64,000 bases of DNA from the NCBI GenBank assembly GCA_964243295.1, contig CAXTEJ010000013.1:1-64000 (forward strand). Reading direction: 5' to 3'. This document shows positions 37,055 to 49,060 of this stretch, in pieces. The DNA is from CAXTEJ01 sp964243295 (lineage in GTDB: Bacteria > Actinomycetota > Actinomycetes > Actinomycetales > Angustibacteraceae). The translations under genes were made by a program, and so were the position numbers. Every line of letters starts with the position of its first letter. Within the stretch, counting starts at the first letter, position 1. The notes beneath the pieces were generated by a model, which was not told where the DNA came from, did not search any database, and was given only the letters and a program-made list of their open reading frames with translations.

Positions 37055-38022
37055 GCTGGCTCCTTGGTCGGGCCGCTCGAGACCAGGTCGGCGAACACGA
37101 CGAGATTCTCCTCGTGGTGGCCGATGCTGGGGTCGAAAGCCCCGTCACAGGTGATCAGGTGGACGCTCGCCTTGCCGGTGGTGCGGTAGACGATGTCGTC
37201 GGGGTAGTCCTCGCGCGGGAAGGACGCCTTGCCGCGCACCTGGAACACGGCGGTCGTGCCGTCGGCGCGGTCGACGCTGACGAGGTCACCGGTGCGCACC
37301 TCGCGGAGCCGGAAGAACACCCCGGGGCCCTTCCTGCTGCTCACGTGGGCACCGACGATGACGGCGCCGGGGGCGCCGGGCTGCGGGCCCTCCGACCACC
37401 AGCCGATGTCGGCGAAGCTCGTGGGCACCGACAGTGAGCGGTCGAGCTGCAGGTGCAGCTGGATCAGCGACTGGTCGATGCCGAGGCGGGGCACGTGGAT
37501 GGCGACCGCGGCGGCGGCGTCCGGCTGGGCGGGGGCGATGGCGCGCGGGGCCGCGACGGGCGCGCGGTCGACCCGCTGGCCCGGGGTGTCGGGCGCGGCG
37601 GTCGCGCCCTCGGCCGGCGGTGCCGCGGTGGGGCCGACGAGCATGGGACCGGCGCCTGCCACGGTCGGGCGGACGGTGGGCACGGCCGTCGGCGAGGCGC
37701 TCGCTGCGGCGCTGGGCGCGACCTGGGGAGCTGTCGCGGTGGTGGCCGGCGCGGGCGGAGCCGACACCTGCGAGCCGGTCAGCACCGAGCCGTCGACCAG
37801 GTTGCCGGCCTGGGTGTCGGCGGCAGCGGCAGGCGCCGAGGCACCCTCGGGTGCGCTGGACTGCCGGCCGACGGCTCCGACCCCACCGGCCATGAGCGCG
37901 ACGCCAGCGGCGACGAGCGCCAGGGAGCGCTTGCGGCGGGGGCGGCGTGAGGAGGGGCGGTCAGGGGAACCGCCGTCGGGACGGACGGACGCACCGTCCG
38001 TCCCGACGCGGTCCTCACTCAT
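37051..38022 (-). CDS. Class F-like sortase with long Pro/Ala stalk (first copy)
   Basis: 323 aa. A cytoplasmic tail of about 30 basic residues, a transmembrane helix (SLALVAAGVALMAGGVGAV) and an Ala/Pro/Thr-rich stalk (about 55-165) precede a sortase domain close to the downstream copy: WWSEGPQPGAPGAVIVGAHVS (His) and ASVHLITCDGAFD (Cys). The segment after the Cys is SIGHHEENLVV, again without an obvious Arg. The stalk would hold the catalytic domain away from the membrane. Its ATG overlaps the DUF4331 gene stop by 4 nt. Confidence 0.87.
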   Translation of the reverse strand: MSEDRVGTDGASVRPDGGSPDRPSSRRPRRKRSLALVAAGVALMAGGVGAVGRQSSAPEGASAPAAAADTQAGNLVDGSVLTGSQVSAPPAPATTATAPQVAPSAAASASPTAVPTVRPTVAGAGPMLVGPTAAPPAEGATAAPDTPGQRVDRAPVAAPRAIAPAQPDAAAAVAIHVPRLGIDQSLIQLHLQLDRSLSVPTSFADIGWWSEGPQPGAPGAVIVGAHVSSRKGPGVFFRLREVRTGDLVSVDRADGTTAVFQVRGKASFPREDYPDDIVYRTTGKASVHLITCDGAFDPSIGHHEENLVVFADLVSSGPTKEPA

Positions 38023-39638
38023 CGAGCGGCGACGGTCGCGCGACGCTCACGACGGAACAGCACCACACCGGCCATGGCGAACAGCGCGCCCAGGCCGGCG
38101 GCACCGGCGGGGATCGCCGGCGACATGTCGTTCACCAGACGCACGCCGGTGTTCATCGGCCCCTGCGGGGTCATGGGTGCGGCGGGAGCGGCGGCCGGCT
38201 TCGCCGGAGCGCTGGCGGTCCGCACGCGCGAGCCCGACCAGGGAAGCGCGATGTAGGGGAACGTCGAGGTGAACGCCTTGTCGTTGGCGTTGACACCGTC
38301 GCCGGCGGCGAGCGGCTTGACCAGGCTGACGCCGGTCGGCGCGCCCTGGGCGTTGACCTTCACGGCACCCTCGACAGCCTGGATCTCGATGTCGAGGACG
38401 TCGTCGGCGAGACGACGGCCGTTCGGGAAGCCGGCCACGTCGCCGCCGAGCACGCCGAGGCGGTTGGGCCTCGCTGACGGCGCGATGGCGGTGTTGAGGC
38501 GCAGCATCTCGGCCGGGGTGACCGTCTTCGGCTGGTTCAGACCCTTCAGACCCGTGAGGAAGATCGACACCAGGTCGGTGCGCGGGGTCTTGGGGGCCGG
38601 GATGCCGTAGATCGCCTGGATGAGCTTGGGCAGCTCGGGGTCGGTCACCTTGGCGACGACGGCCGGGATGGTGCGGTCGACCGACGGCGGGATCGAGTTG
38701 AAGGCGTCCTTGAGGCCGGCGGGGACGACGACCTCGTTGACCAGCGGGTGGCCGAGGCGCGAGACCTGGACGTAGTTGCCGGAGTACTTCTGGGTGCCCG
38801 CACCCTGCACCCGCATGCTCGGGCGCTCGGTGGTGCTCCAGACGCCGACGACGCTCTCGCCGTTCCTGAAGCCGAGGGCCTTCTTGGGCACCTGGAGGGC
38901 GATCGTGTTGACGTTGTAGCCGCTGAGCCCGTCCGCCCCCGTCTCGCTGAGGTCGGCCCCGTACAGCAGGTCGAACACGCGCAGGTCGAGGAAGAACGAG
39001 TCGTCGGCCTGGCCCGCGTAGGTGCGCAGGCCACCGGCGAGGGACTTGACGGCCTGGGCACGCAGGTTCGCGTACTTGGGCATCGTGGCCTCGCCGACGT
39101 CCGAGGGAGCCACCGCACCGTTGGGGATGAGGACCCGGGAGGTCGTACCCCTGATCTCGGTCAGCGTGTAGGTCTGGCGGAACAGCAGGTTCGGGTCGGC
39201 GAGCGAGGTGACCGGACCGTTGGCGTACAGGAAGGTGTTGGTGCCCCGGGCGTCCTGGGTGCGGAACTGCCAGCGGTAGACGATGTCCGCCACCGCGTCA
39301 CCGTTGGTGTCGAGGTTGATGTCGTAGTGCGCGTCGGTCGCCCAGGGATAGAAGTTCGGGCCGCCGGACGGCTCCTCGAACGGGATCCAGTTGGCGATCA
39401 GCGTGACGGTGTCCTTCTTGTCCGGGCTGACGAACGCGTAGACGTCCGTGTTGTCGATCTGGGGGTCGGTCGCGGTCAGTGGTGCTTCGCGGTGGCTGGA
39501 CGCGTTTCCGGCCGTGGGGGCCAGCATCGCGATCGAGCCGCCGAACGCCAGCGCCGAGCCGGCGAGGGCGACCGTGGACTTGCGCAGGAAGGCTGAGTGC
39601 CGACCCTGTCCAACCGAGGAGATGGGGGAATCCACCAT
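38019..39638 (-). CDS. Secreted DUF4331 protein with C-terminal membrane anchor
   Basis: 539 aa. A signal peptide (STVALAGSALAFGGSIAML) precedes the DUF4331 start NASSHREAPLTATDPQIDNTD and VYAFVSPDKKDTVTLIANW. The central domain has DLRVFDLLYGADLSETG and GYNVNTIALQVPKKAL. The C-terminus is an Ala/Pro-rich stretch (about 490-510), a hydrophobic helix (GAAGLGALFAMAGVVLF) and a basic tail (RRERRATVAAR), the layout of a sortase-type cell-wall signal but without LPXTG. Start at ATG 39638 with AGGGA just upstream. First gene of the operon and presumed substrate of its sortases. Confidence 0.88.
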   Translation of the reverse strand: MVDSPISSVGQGRHSAFLRKSTVALAGSALAFGGSIAMLAPTAGNASSHREAPLTATDPQIDNTDVYAFVSPDKKDTVTLIANWIPFEEPSGGPNFYPWATDAHYDINLDTNGDAVADIVYRWQFRTQDARGTNTFLYANGPVTSLADPNLLFRQTYTLTEIRGTTSRVLIPNGAVAPSDVGEATMPKYANLRAQAVKSLAGGLRTYAGQADDSFFLDLRVFDLLYGADLSETGADGLSGYNVNTIALQVPKKALGFRNGESVVGVWSTTERPSMRVQGAGTQKYSGNYVQVSRLGHPLVNEVVVPAGLKDAFNSIPPSVDRTIPAVVAKVTDPELPKLIQAIYGIPAPKTPRTDLVSIFLTGLKGLNQPKTVTPAEMLRLNTAIAPSARPNRLGVLGGDVAGFPNGRRLADDVLDIEIQAVEGAVKVNAQGAPTGVSLVKPLAAGDGVNANDKAFTSTFPYIALPWSGSRVRTASAPAKPAAAPAAPMTPQGPMNTGVRLVNDMSPAIPAGAAGLGALFAMAGVVLFRRERRATVAAR

Positions 39639-39944
39639 GATGTCCCTGTCTGAGAAGTCCGGGGATGAACCCGGAGGTGAGCGGATCACTCGGTCACCTG
39701 CGACGAGCAGGTGCGCTCGCCCCCTCCCAAGGGTCTGCGACGTCATGGCTGACGTACCGCCGAGCCGTACCGTGCTGTTCCAACGCCGTGCGGAACCTGG
39801 TTCGGAGCCGACCCGGAGGTGGATGGGTGCCGCCGAACCAGTGACCTGACGTGAAGAAAGGTGACTGTACGTGGGCAGACGTAACGTACCGGACATGACG
39901 ACGCCCGCGCCCGGAATCACCCTGACCGTTTCAGGCGAACCCAC
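39639..39944. other. Divergent promoter region between the DUF4331 operon and recQ
   Basis: 306 nt without a supported gene. It holds a perfect interrupted palindrome, gaacctggttc (39793-39803), a second GAACC half-site at 39835, and a short inverted pair gtacgt / acgtac flanking recQ-proximal sequence around 39869-39890. These are candidate operators for the DUF4331 operon or recQ. No clear -35/-10 pair could be assigned on either strand. Confidence 0.5.
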
Positions 39945-42044
39945 ATGACGCTGCGTGAGGAGGCCGACGGGGTCCTCGCGACCCTCGTCGGCCGACCCGG
40001 TGTGGCCTTTCGCGAGGGCCAGTGGGAGGCGGTCGAGGCGCTCGTCGAGCAGCGCCGCCGCGTCCTGGTGGTGCAGCGGACCGGGTGGGGCAAGTCGGCG
40101 GTCTACTTCGTCTCGACCGCGCTGCGCCGGGCCCGCAGCGCCGGCCCGACGCTCATCGTCTCCCCGCTGATCGCCCTGATGCGCGACCAGGTGGCCGCGG
40201 CGGGTCGCGCGGGCGTGCGAGCGGTCAGCATGTCGTCGGCCAACGCCGACCAGTGGGGCGACGTCACCGCGGCGCTGGCGCGCGACGAGGTCGATGTGCT
40301 GCTCGTCAGCCCCGAGCGGCTGAACAACCCGCGCTTTCGCACCGAGCAGCTGCCCGACCTCGCTGCACGCTGCGGCCTGCTCGTCGTCGACGAGGCCCAC
40401 TGCGTCTCGGACTGGGGCCATGACTTCCGACCCGACTACCGCCGCATCCGCGACCTGCTGGCCGACCTGCCCGACGGCACACCGGTGCTCGCGACGACCG
40501 CCACCGCCAACGCCCGGGTCGTCGCCGACGTCGCCGAGCAGCTGACCGGCACCGGCGAGCCGGTGCTGACGCTGCGCGGCCCCCTCGCGCGCGCCAGCCT
40601 GCGCCTCGGGGTGCTGCGCCTGCCCGGGGCCGACCAGCGGCTCGCGTGGCTCGCGGCCCACCTCGACGACCTGCCCGGCAGCGGCATCGTCTACGCCCTC
40701 ACCGTCTCCGCGGCCGAGGACCTCGCCGCGCTGCTGCGCGAGGCGGGTCACGAGGTGCGCGCCTACACCGGCCGCACCGACCCGGCCGAGCGTGAGGCCG
40801 CCGAGCAGGCGCTGCGGGACAACCGGGTCAAGGCCCTGGTCGCCACCAGTGCCCTCGGCATGGGCTTCGACAAGCCCGACCTCGGGTTCGTCGTCCACGT
40901 CGGGGCGCCGTCGTCCCCCATCGCCTACTACCAGCAGGTGGGTCGCGCCGGACGCGCGACCGAGCGCGCCGACGTGCTGCTGCTGCCCGGCGCCGAGGAC
41001 CGCGACATCTGGCGCTACTTCGCCTCGGCCTCGATGCCCCGCCAGGAGCACGCCGACGCGGTGCTCGCGGCGCTCGCCCGCGCGCCGAAGCCGATGTCGA
41101 CCGCCGCGCTCGAGACCGTCGTCGACGTGCGCCGCATCCGGCTCGAGCTGCTGCTCAAGGTGCTCGACGTCGACGGGGCCGTCACGCGCGTCAGCGGCGG
41201 CTGGACGTCGACCGGGCAGCCCTGGCAGTACGACGCCGAGCGGTACGAGCGCGTGGCGCAGGCGCGCGACCGCGAGCAGCAGCTGATGGTCGACTTCGAG
41301 GTCACGCAGGGGTGCCGGATGGCGTTCCTGCAGACCGCGCTGGACGACGACACCGCCGAGCCGTGCGGGCGCTGCGACCGCTGCGCCGGGCCGTGGTTCG
41401 CCGTCGAGGTGCCGGACGCCGCGCTCGCGGCGGCCGGCCGGCGGCTGCGCCGCGCCGGCACGCCGGTCGAGCCGCGCGTGCAGTGGCCGAGCGGGATGGC
41501 CCGGCTCGGCGTCAGCGCCTCCGGGCGCATCGCCGAGGGCGAGCGCGCCGCCGAGGGCCGGGCCCTCGCGCGCCTGACCGACCTCGGCTGGGGCGGTCGG
41601 TTGCGCCAGCTGCTCGCCGACCCGCACGCCGAGGCCGACGACTCGCTCGTCGGTGCCTGCGTGGAGGTGCTGCGCGACTGGGGCTGGGCGCGGCGTCCGG
41701 TCGGGGTGGTGGTCGTTCCCTCACGCTCGCGGCCGGCGCTGACGACCTCGGTGGCGCGCCGGCTCGGCGAGCTCGGCCGGCTACCGGTGCTGGGCTCGCT
41801 CGACCTCGTCGACGGCGGGGGTGTGGGCGAGCCCGGCGGCAACAGCGCGTTCCGCCTGGCGGGGGTGTGGGAGCGGCTGTCGGTCGGGCCCGAGCTCGCC
41901 GCCGCGGTCGCTGCCACCGACGGCCCGCTGCTGCTGCTCGACGACCTCGTCGACTCGCGCTGGACCATGACCGTCGCGGCGCGGGCGCTGCGCCGGGCAG
42001 GGGCCGACGAGGTGCTGCCCTTCGCCCTGGCGGTCGCCGGCTGA
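39945..42044 (+). CDS. recQ: RecQ-family DNA helicase with phosphoribosyltransferase-like C-terminus
   Basis: 699 aa. The helicase has Walker A QRTGWGKS (K50), DEAH at 149-152 in VVDEAHCVSDWGHDFRPDYRRI, motif VI QQVGRAGRA and a zinc-binding Cys set (CRMAF, then CGRCDRC at about 460-480). Beyond about residue 560 there is no HRDC domain; instead PVGVVVVPSRSRPALTTSVA and LLLLDDLVDSRWTMTVAARAL resemble a PRPP-binding phosphoribosyltransferase fold. A DNA-repair helicase is firm; the tail may be a regulatory or degenerate domain. Divergent from the DUF4331 operon. Confidence 0.88.
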   Translation: MTLREEADGVLATLVGRPGVAFREGQWEAVEALVEQRRRVLVVQRTGWGKSAVYFVSTALRRARSAGPTLIVSPLIALMRDQVAAAGRAGVRAVSMSSANADQWGDVTAALARDEVDVLLVSPERLNNPRFRTEQLPDLAARCGLLVVDEAHCVSDWGHDFRPDYRRIRDLLADLPDGTPVLATTATANARVVADVAEQLTGTGEPVLTLRGPLARASLRLGVLRLPGADQRLAWLAAHLDDLPGSGIVYALTVSAAEDLAALLREAGHEVRAYTGRTDPAEREAAEQALRDNRVKALVATSALGMGFDKPDLGFVVHVGAPSSPIAYYQQVGRAGRATERADVLLLPGAEDRDIWRYFASASMPRQEHADAVLAALARAPKPMSTAALETVVDVRRIRLELLLKVLDVDGAVTRVSGGWTSTGQPWQYDAERYERVAQARDREQQLMVDFEVTQGCRMAFLQTALDDDTAEPCGRCDRCAGPWFAVEVPDAALAAAGRRLRRAGTPVEPRVQWPSGMARLGVSASGRIAEGERAAEGRALARLTDLGWGGRLRQLLADPHAEADDSLVGACVEVLRDWGWARRPVGVVVVPSRSRPALTTSVARRLGELGRLPVLGSLDLVDGGGVGEPGGNSAFRLAGVWERLSVGPELAAAVAATDGPLLLLDDLVDSRWTMTVAARALRRAGADEVLPFALAVAG

Positions 42045-42065
42045 CGCGGCCGCCCGCAGGCCGGG

Positions 42066-42757
42066 TCAGCCGGCGTCGACCGCGTCCCGGTCGCGCACGA
42101 GGGCGCGCAGGTCGTCGACGCTGACACCGACGAGGGAGTCGCGGACGACGAGCCCGGGCTGCGCCGGAACCGGGCCGAGCGACGGCACACCCAGCACGCT
42201 CGCGCCTGCCGACAGCCCCGAGGTCACGCCGGTCAGCGAGTCCTCGACCACCACGCAGCCGCCCGGCTCGACGCCCAGGGCCGCCATGGCCTGCAGGTAC
42301 GGCGCCGGGTCGGGCTTGGTCGCCGCCACCTCGTCGCCGCAGACGGTGACGTCGAAGCGGTCGGCCCCGATGTGCCGCAGGACGATGTCGGTGAGCTCAC
42401 GGAACGTCGTGGTCACCAGCGCCGTCCGCAGGTCGGTCTCCCCCACCGCGTGCAGCAGCTCGACCGCGCCGGGCCGCCAGTCCACCGACGTCCGCATCAG
42501 GTCGGCGACCCGCGCCTGCAGCCACCGGTCGTCGCCGGCCTGCTCGGCGGCGTCACGCTGCGCACCGACGTCGGCGTACAACAGCTGCAGCGCGGTGGGC
42601 ACGCTCGACCCGGTGATGGCCGCCCGGGCGGTCGTCGACAGGGCGCCGCCCAGCCGGACGGCCAGCTCGTTCAGCGCGACGTCCCAGTGCCGCTCGGTGT
42701 CGACCAGGGTGCCGTCCATGTCGAACAGCACGGCGCGCAGCGTCGCCGGGCCGGCGC

Positions 42758-42761
<4 letters not shown>
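42066..42761 (-). CDS. HAD-family hydrolase (beta-phosphoglucomutase-like)
   Basis: A 231-aa HAD superfamily IA protein. Motif I is LFDMDGTLVDTE (nucleophile Asp14), followed by a helical cap, motif II ALVTTTF, motif III KPDPAPY (Lys) and motif IV VVVEDSLTG. Phosphatase or phosphoglucomutase-type activity is expected; the substrate is unknown. GTG 42761 overlaps the metH stop by 4 nt, so it is translationally coupled to metH. Confidence 0.9.
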
Positions 42762-46558
<3,797 letters not shown>

Positions 46559-46631
46559 GAGCTGTCCTTGGTGGGTCGGTCGAGCGGGGGGCCTCCATGC
46601 TCTCACTGCACGGGGCCGGGCCGCGCGGACC

Positions 46632-47996
46632 TCAGCGCCGCCGCGCGCGGCGCTGGCGGGCGACGGCCTCGCGGATCGGCGGCACGACCACTCCGGCGGC
46701 CGCGAGGCGCACCCGCACCAGCCGGCGGGTGCGGATGATGCCAACCAGCCCGATGGCCCAGACGAGGTACTGCACCGACCACGCGAGCTTGAAGTCGTCG
46801 AGCTCGTACGTCGCCGCGCGCCCCACTCCCCCGCCGCTGCCGCGGGCGTCGAGCACCACGCCGATCGCGAGGATCACGAGCAGCGAGGCGACGAAGCCGC
46901 CGACGTTGACGATGCCGGTGGCCGACCCGAGGCGGGCCGGCGGGTTGAAGGTGCGGGCGTAGTCGAAGCCGATCATCGACCCCGGGCCGCCGAGCGCGAG
47001 CGCCAGCACGAGCAGCACCAGCACCCACAGCGGTGCCCGCCCGGGCCAGGCCAGCACGAGCGTCCAGGCGCCGGCGGTGACGGCGAGGATGCCGAGCACC
47101 AGCCACGACCGGCGCAGCGGGTGACGCCCGACCAGTCGCCCGAAGACCGGTCCGCAGACCATGCTCGTCAGCACGAACGTCGTCAGCAGGGCGCTCGCGG
47201 CTGTGGTGCTCAGCCCCTCGCCGGACACGAGGAACGGGAAGCCCCACAGCAGCGCGAACACCGTCCCTGAGTACTGGGTGGTGAAGTGGGTCCACAGCCC
47301 CAGCCGGGTGCCCGGGTGCCGGAACGCCGACGCCACCTGCGAGCGCACCTGCGCCCAGCCCACCATCTCGCGGGCGGCCACCACCCCCGGTGGCGAGTCG
47401 CGCAGCAGCAGCAGCACCGAGACGAAGGCGACACCGCTCGCCGCCGCGGCGGTGAGGTAGGTCGGCGTCCACCCGGCGCCGTGCAGCAGGTGGGCGAGCG
47501 GCACCGCACTCAGGATCTGGCCGAGCTGGCCGGTGAGCCCGGTCAGCTGGGTCATCAGCGGGTTGCGGCCGGCCGGGAACCACGCGGTGACCAGCCGCAG
47601 GACGCACACGAACGTCATGGCGTCACCAGCCCCGACGAGCACGCGGGCCATGACCGCCCCGGTCAGGGACGTCGACACCGCCAGCAGGGTCTGACCGAGG
47701 CCCATGGTGAGCGCACCGAGCAGGATCAGCCGCTTGGCGCCGTACCGGTCGAGGGCGACGCCGACCGGCACCTGCAGCGCGGCGTAGACGAGCAGCTGCA
47801 GCACCGCGAACGTCGCGAGCACGCTCCCCGAGGCGGAGAAGCGCTCGGCGGCGGCGATGCCCGCGACGCCCAGGGAGGTGCGCTGCAGCACCGCCACGAC
47901 GTAGGCGAGGATCGCGACCGACCACACGACCCAGGTCGTGCGGGTGACCGTGAGCGCCCGGTGCGCAGTGGCGACCCGGGCGCCGGAGGCTGTCAC
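46632..47996 (-). CDS. MFS transporter
   Basis: A 454-aa major facilitator with 12 predicted helices. The loop 2-3 motif is VALDRYGAKRLILLG (MFS motif A variant), and helix 5 contains GQLGQILSAVPLAHLL. The C-terminal tail is Arg-rich (REAVARQRRARRR). Nitrate/nitrite- or sugar-phosphate-type relatives exist, but the substrate cannot be given. It starts at GTG 47996, 3 nt after the stop of the desaturase gene, and is likely cotranscribed with it. Confidence 0.87.
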   Translation of the reverse strand: MTASGARVATAHRALTVTRTTWVVWSVAILAYVVAVLQRTSLGVAGIAAAERFSASGSVLATFAVLQLLVYAALQVPVGVALDRYGAKRLILLGALTMGLGQTLLAVSTSLTGAVMARVLVGAGDAMTFVCVLRLVTAWFPAGRNPLMTQLTGLTGQLGQILSAVPLAHLLHGAGWTPTYLTAAAASGVAFVSVLLLLRDSPPGVVAAREMVGWAQVRSQVASAFRHPGTRLGLWTHFTTQYSGTVFALLWGFPFLVSGEGLSTTAASALLTTFVLTSMVCGPVFGRLVGRHPLRRSWLVLGILAVTAGAWTLVLAWPGRAPLWVLVLLVLALALGGPGSMIGFDYARTFNPPARLGSATGIVNVGGFVASLLVILAIGVVLDARGSGGGVGRAATYELDDFKLAWSVQYLVWAIGLVGIIRTRRLVRVRLAAAGVVVPPIREAVARQRRARRR

Positions 47997-47999
47997 GCC

Positions 48000-48935
48000 T
48001 CAGCCGGCTCGGGCAGCCTGCTTCTCCTGGTAGGCGGCGCGCTTGTCCTCGAAGCGGGACGCCTGCTGGTCGAGGGTGTCGAGCAGGGCGGCCAGCTCGT
48101 GGCGGGCGCGCTCGCCGTCGGCGCTCAGGTTCTCGCGGTCCCACACCTTCCAGGTGCGCAGCACCGGGGCGAGCACCTCGTCACGGTGGATGCGCAGGTC
48201 GTAGATCCCCGCCATGGCGATCTGCACCGAGCGGCGGCCGAAGTCCTGGATGGTGTGGCCGGGCATCTGGAAGTTCTCGACGACGTCGCGCACCGCCTGC
48301 AGCGTCTGGTCGGGCGCGATCTCGAACGCCGACGCGAGCAGGTTGCGGTAGAAGACCATGTGCAGGTTCTCGTCCTGGGCGATGCGGGCCAGCATCTGCT
48401 CGCAGTACGGGTCCTGGGTGTACTTGCCGGTGTTGCGGTGCGAGATGCGGGTGGCGAGCTCCTGGAACGACACGTAGGCCACCGAGCGCAGCATCTCGTC
48501 GTGGTCCTGGTCGAAGCCGCCGCCCATGTGGATCATGCGCTCGCGCTCGAGCTGCTTGGGGTCGACCGCGCGGGTGACCAGCAGGTAGTCGCGCAGGGCG
48601 ATGCCGTGGCGGCCCTCCTCGGCGGTCCAGCGGTCGACCCAGGTGCCCCAGGCGCCGTCGCGGCCGAAGGTGTCGGAGATCTCGCGGTGGTAGCTCGGGA
48701 GGTTGTCCTCGGTGAGCAGGTTGACGATCAGCGCGGTCCGGGCGGTCGGGCTCATCGCCGACTGCTCCTGCGTCCACGGCTCGCCCTCGAAGATGCCGTC
48801 GTAGTTGCGCCCCTGGCTCCACGGCACGTACTCGTGCGGGAACCACTCCTTGGCCTGCTTCTCGTGGCGCTCGAGCTCGCGCTCGACGACCGGCTCGAGC
48901 TCGAGCAGCAGCTGCTGCTGCGTCAGTTCCTTCAC
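48000..48935 (-). CDS. Acyl-ACP desaturase (ferritin-like diiron)
   Basis: A 311-aa fatty acid desaturase of the stearoyl-ACP type. The two diiron motifs are visible: TAEEGRHGIALRDY (E-x-x-H) and IAQDENLHMVFYR (E-x-x-H), with an upstream Glu in LLTEDNLPSYH. It introduces a double bond into acyl chains for membrane lipid adjustment. GTG 48935 is preferred over longer frames because AAGG lies 8 nt upstream and the longer frame would run through a tandem operator. It leads the MFS transporter gene. Confidence 0.9.
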   Translation of the reverse strand: MKELTQQQLLLELEPVVERELERHEKQAKEWFPHEYVPWSQGRNYDGIFEGEPWTQEQSAMSPTARTALIVNLLTEDNLPSYHREISDTFGRDGAWGTWVDRWTAEEGRHGIALRDYLLVTRAVDPKQLERERMIHMGGGFDQDHDEMLRSVAYVSFQELATRISHRNTGKYTQDPYCEQMLARIAQDENLHMVFYRNLLASAFEIAPDQTLQAVRDVVENFQMPGHTIQDFGRRSVQIAMAGIYDLRIHRDEVLAPVLRTWKVWDRENLSADGERARHELAALLDTLDQQASRFEDKRAAYQEKQAARAG

Positions 48936-48946
48936 CGGGTCCACCT

Positions 48947-48973
48947 TACGGTTGCGTAGGTTACGGATACGTA
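48947..48973 (-). promoter_or_regulatory. Two tandem TACG-N4-CGTA operator-like palindromes
   Basis: TACG-gttg-CGTA (48947-48958) and TACG-gata-CGTA (48962-48973) lie 15 bp apart, just upstream of the desaturase ribosome binding site. Such short palindromes are typical TetR-family operators; fatty acid desaturase genes are often repressed by TetR proteins sensing acyl-CoA. The regulator is not in this window. Confidence 0.6.
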
Positions 48974-49060
48974 GGTAAGTGTGCCCTGCCGCTGCGTCCC
49001 CCGCCACCCTGCCACCAACTCGGCGCGGCGGCGCGCGGTCACGTGGCTAGGCTGCGGCCC

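Noticed and set aside
39793..39803. SOS (LexA) box for recQ
   Set aside because: The spacing between GAAC and GTTC is three bases, whereas the actinobacterial SOS box needs four.
39639..41627. Long upstream extension of the DUF4331 frame on the minus strand
   Set aside because: It is antisense to recQ, has no homology, and the signal peptide with ribosome binding site starts at 39638.
48936..49007. N-terminal extension of the desaturase from an upstream start
   Set aside because: It would translate the tandem TACG-N4-CGTA operators and adds residues without homology; GTG 48935 has a ribosome binding site.
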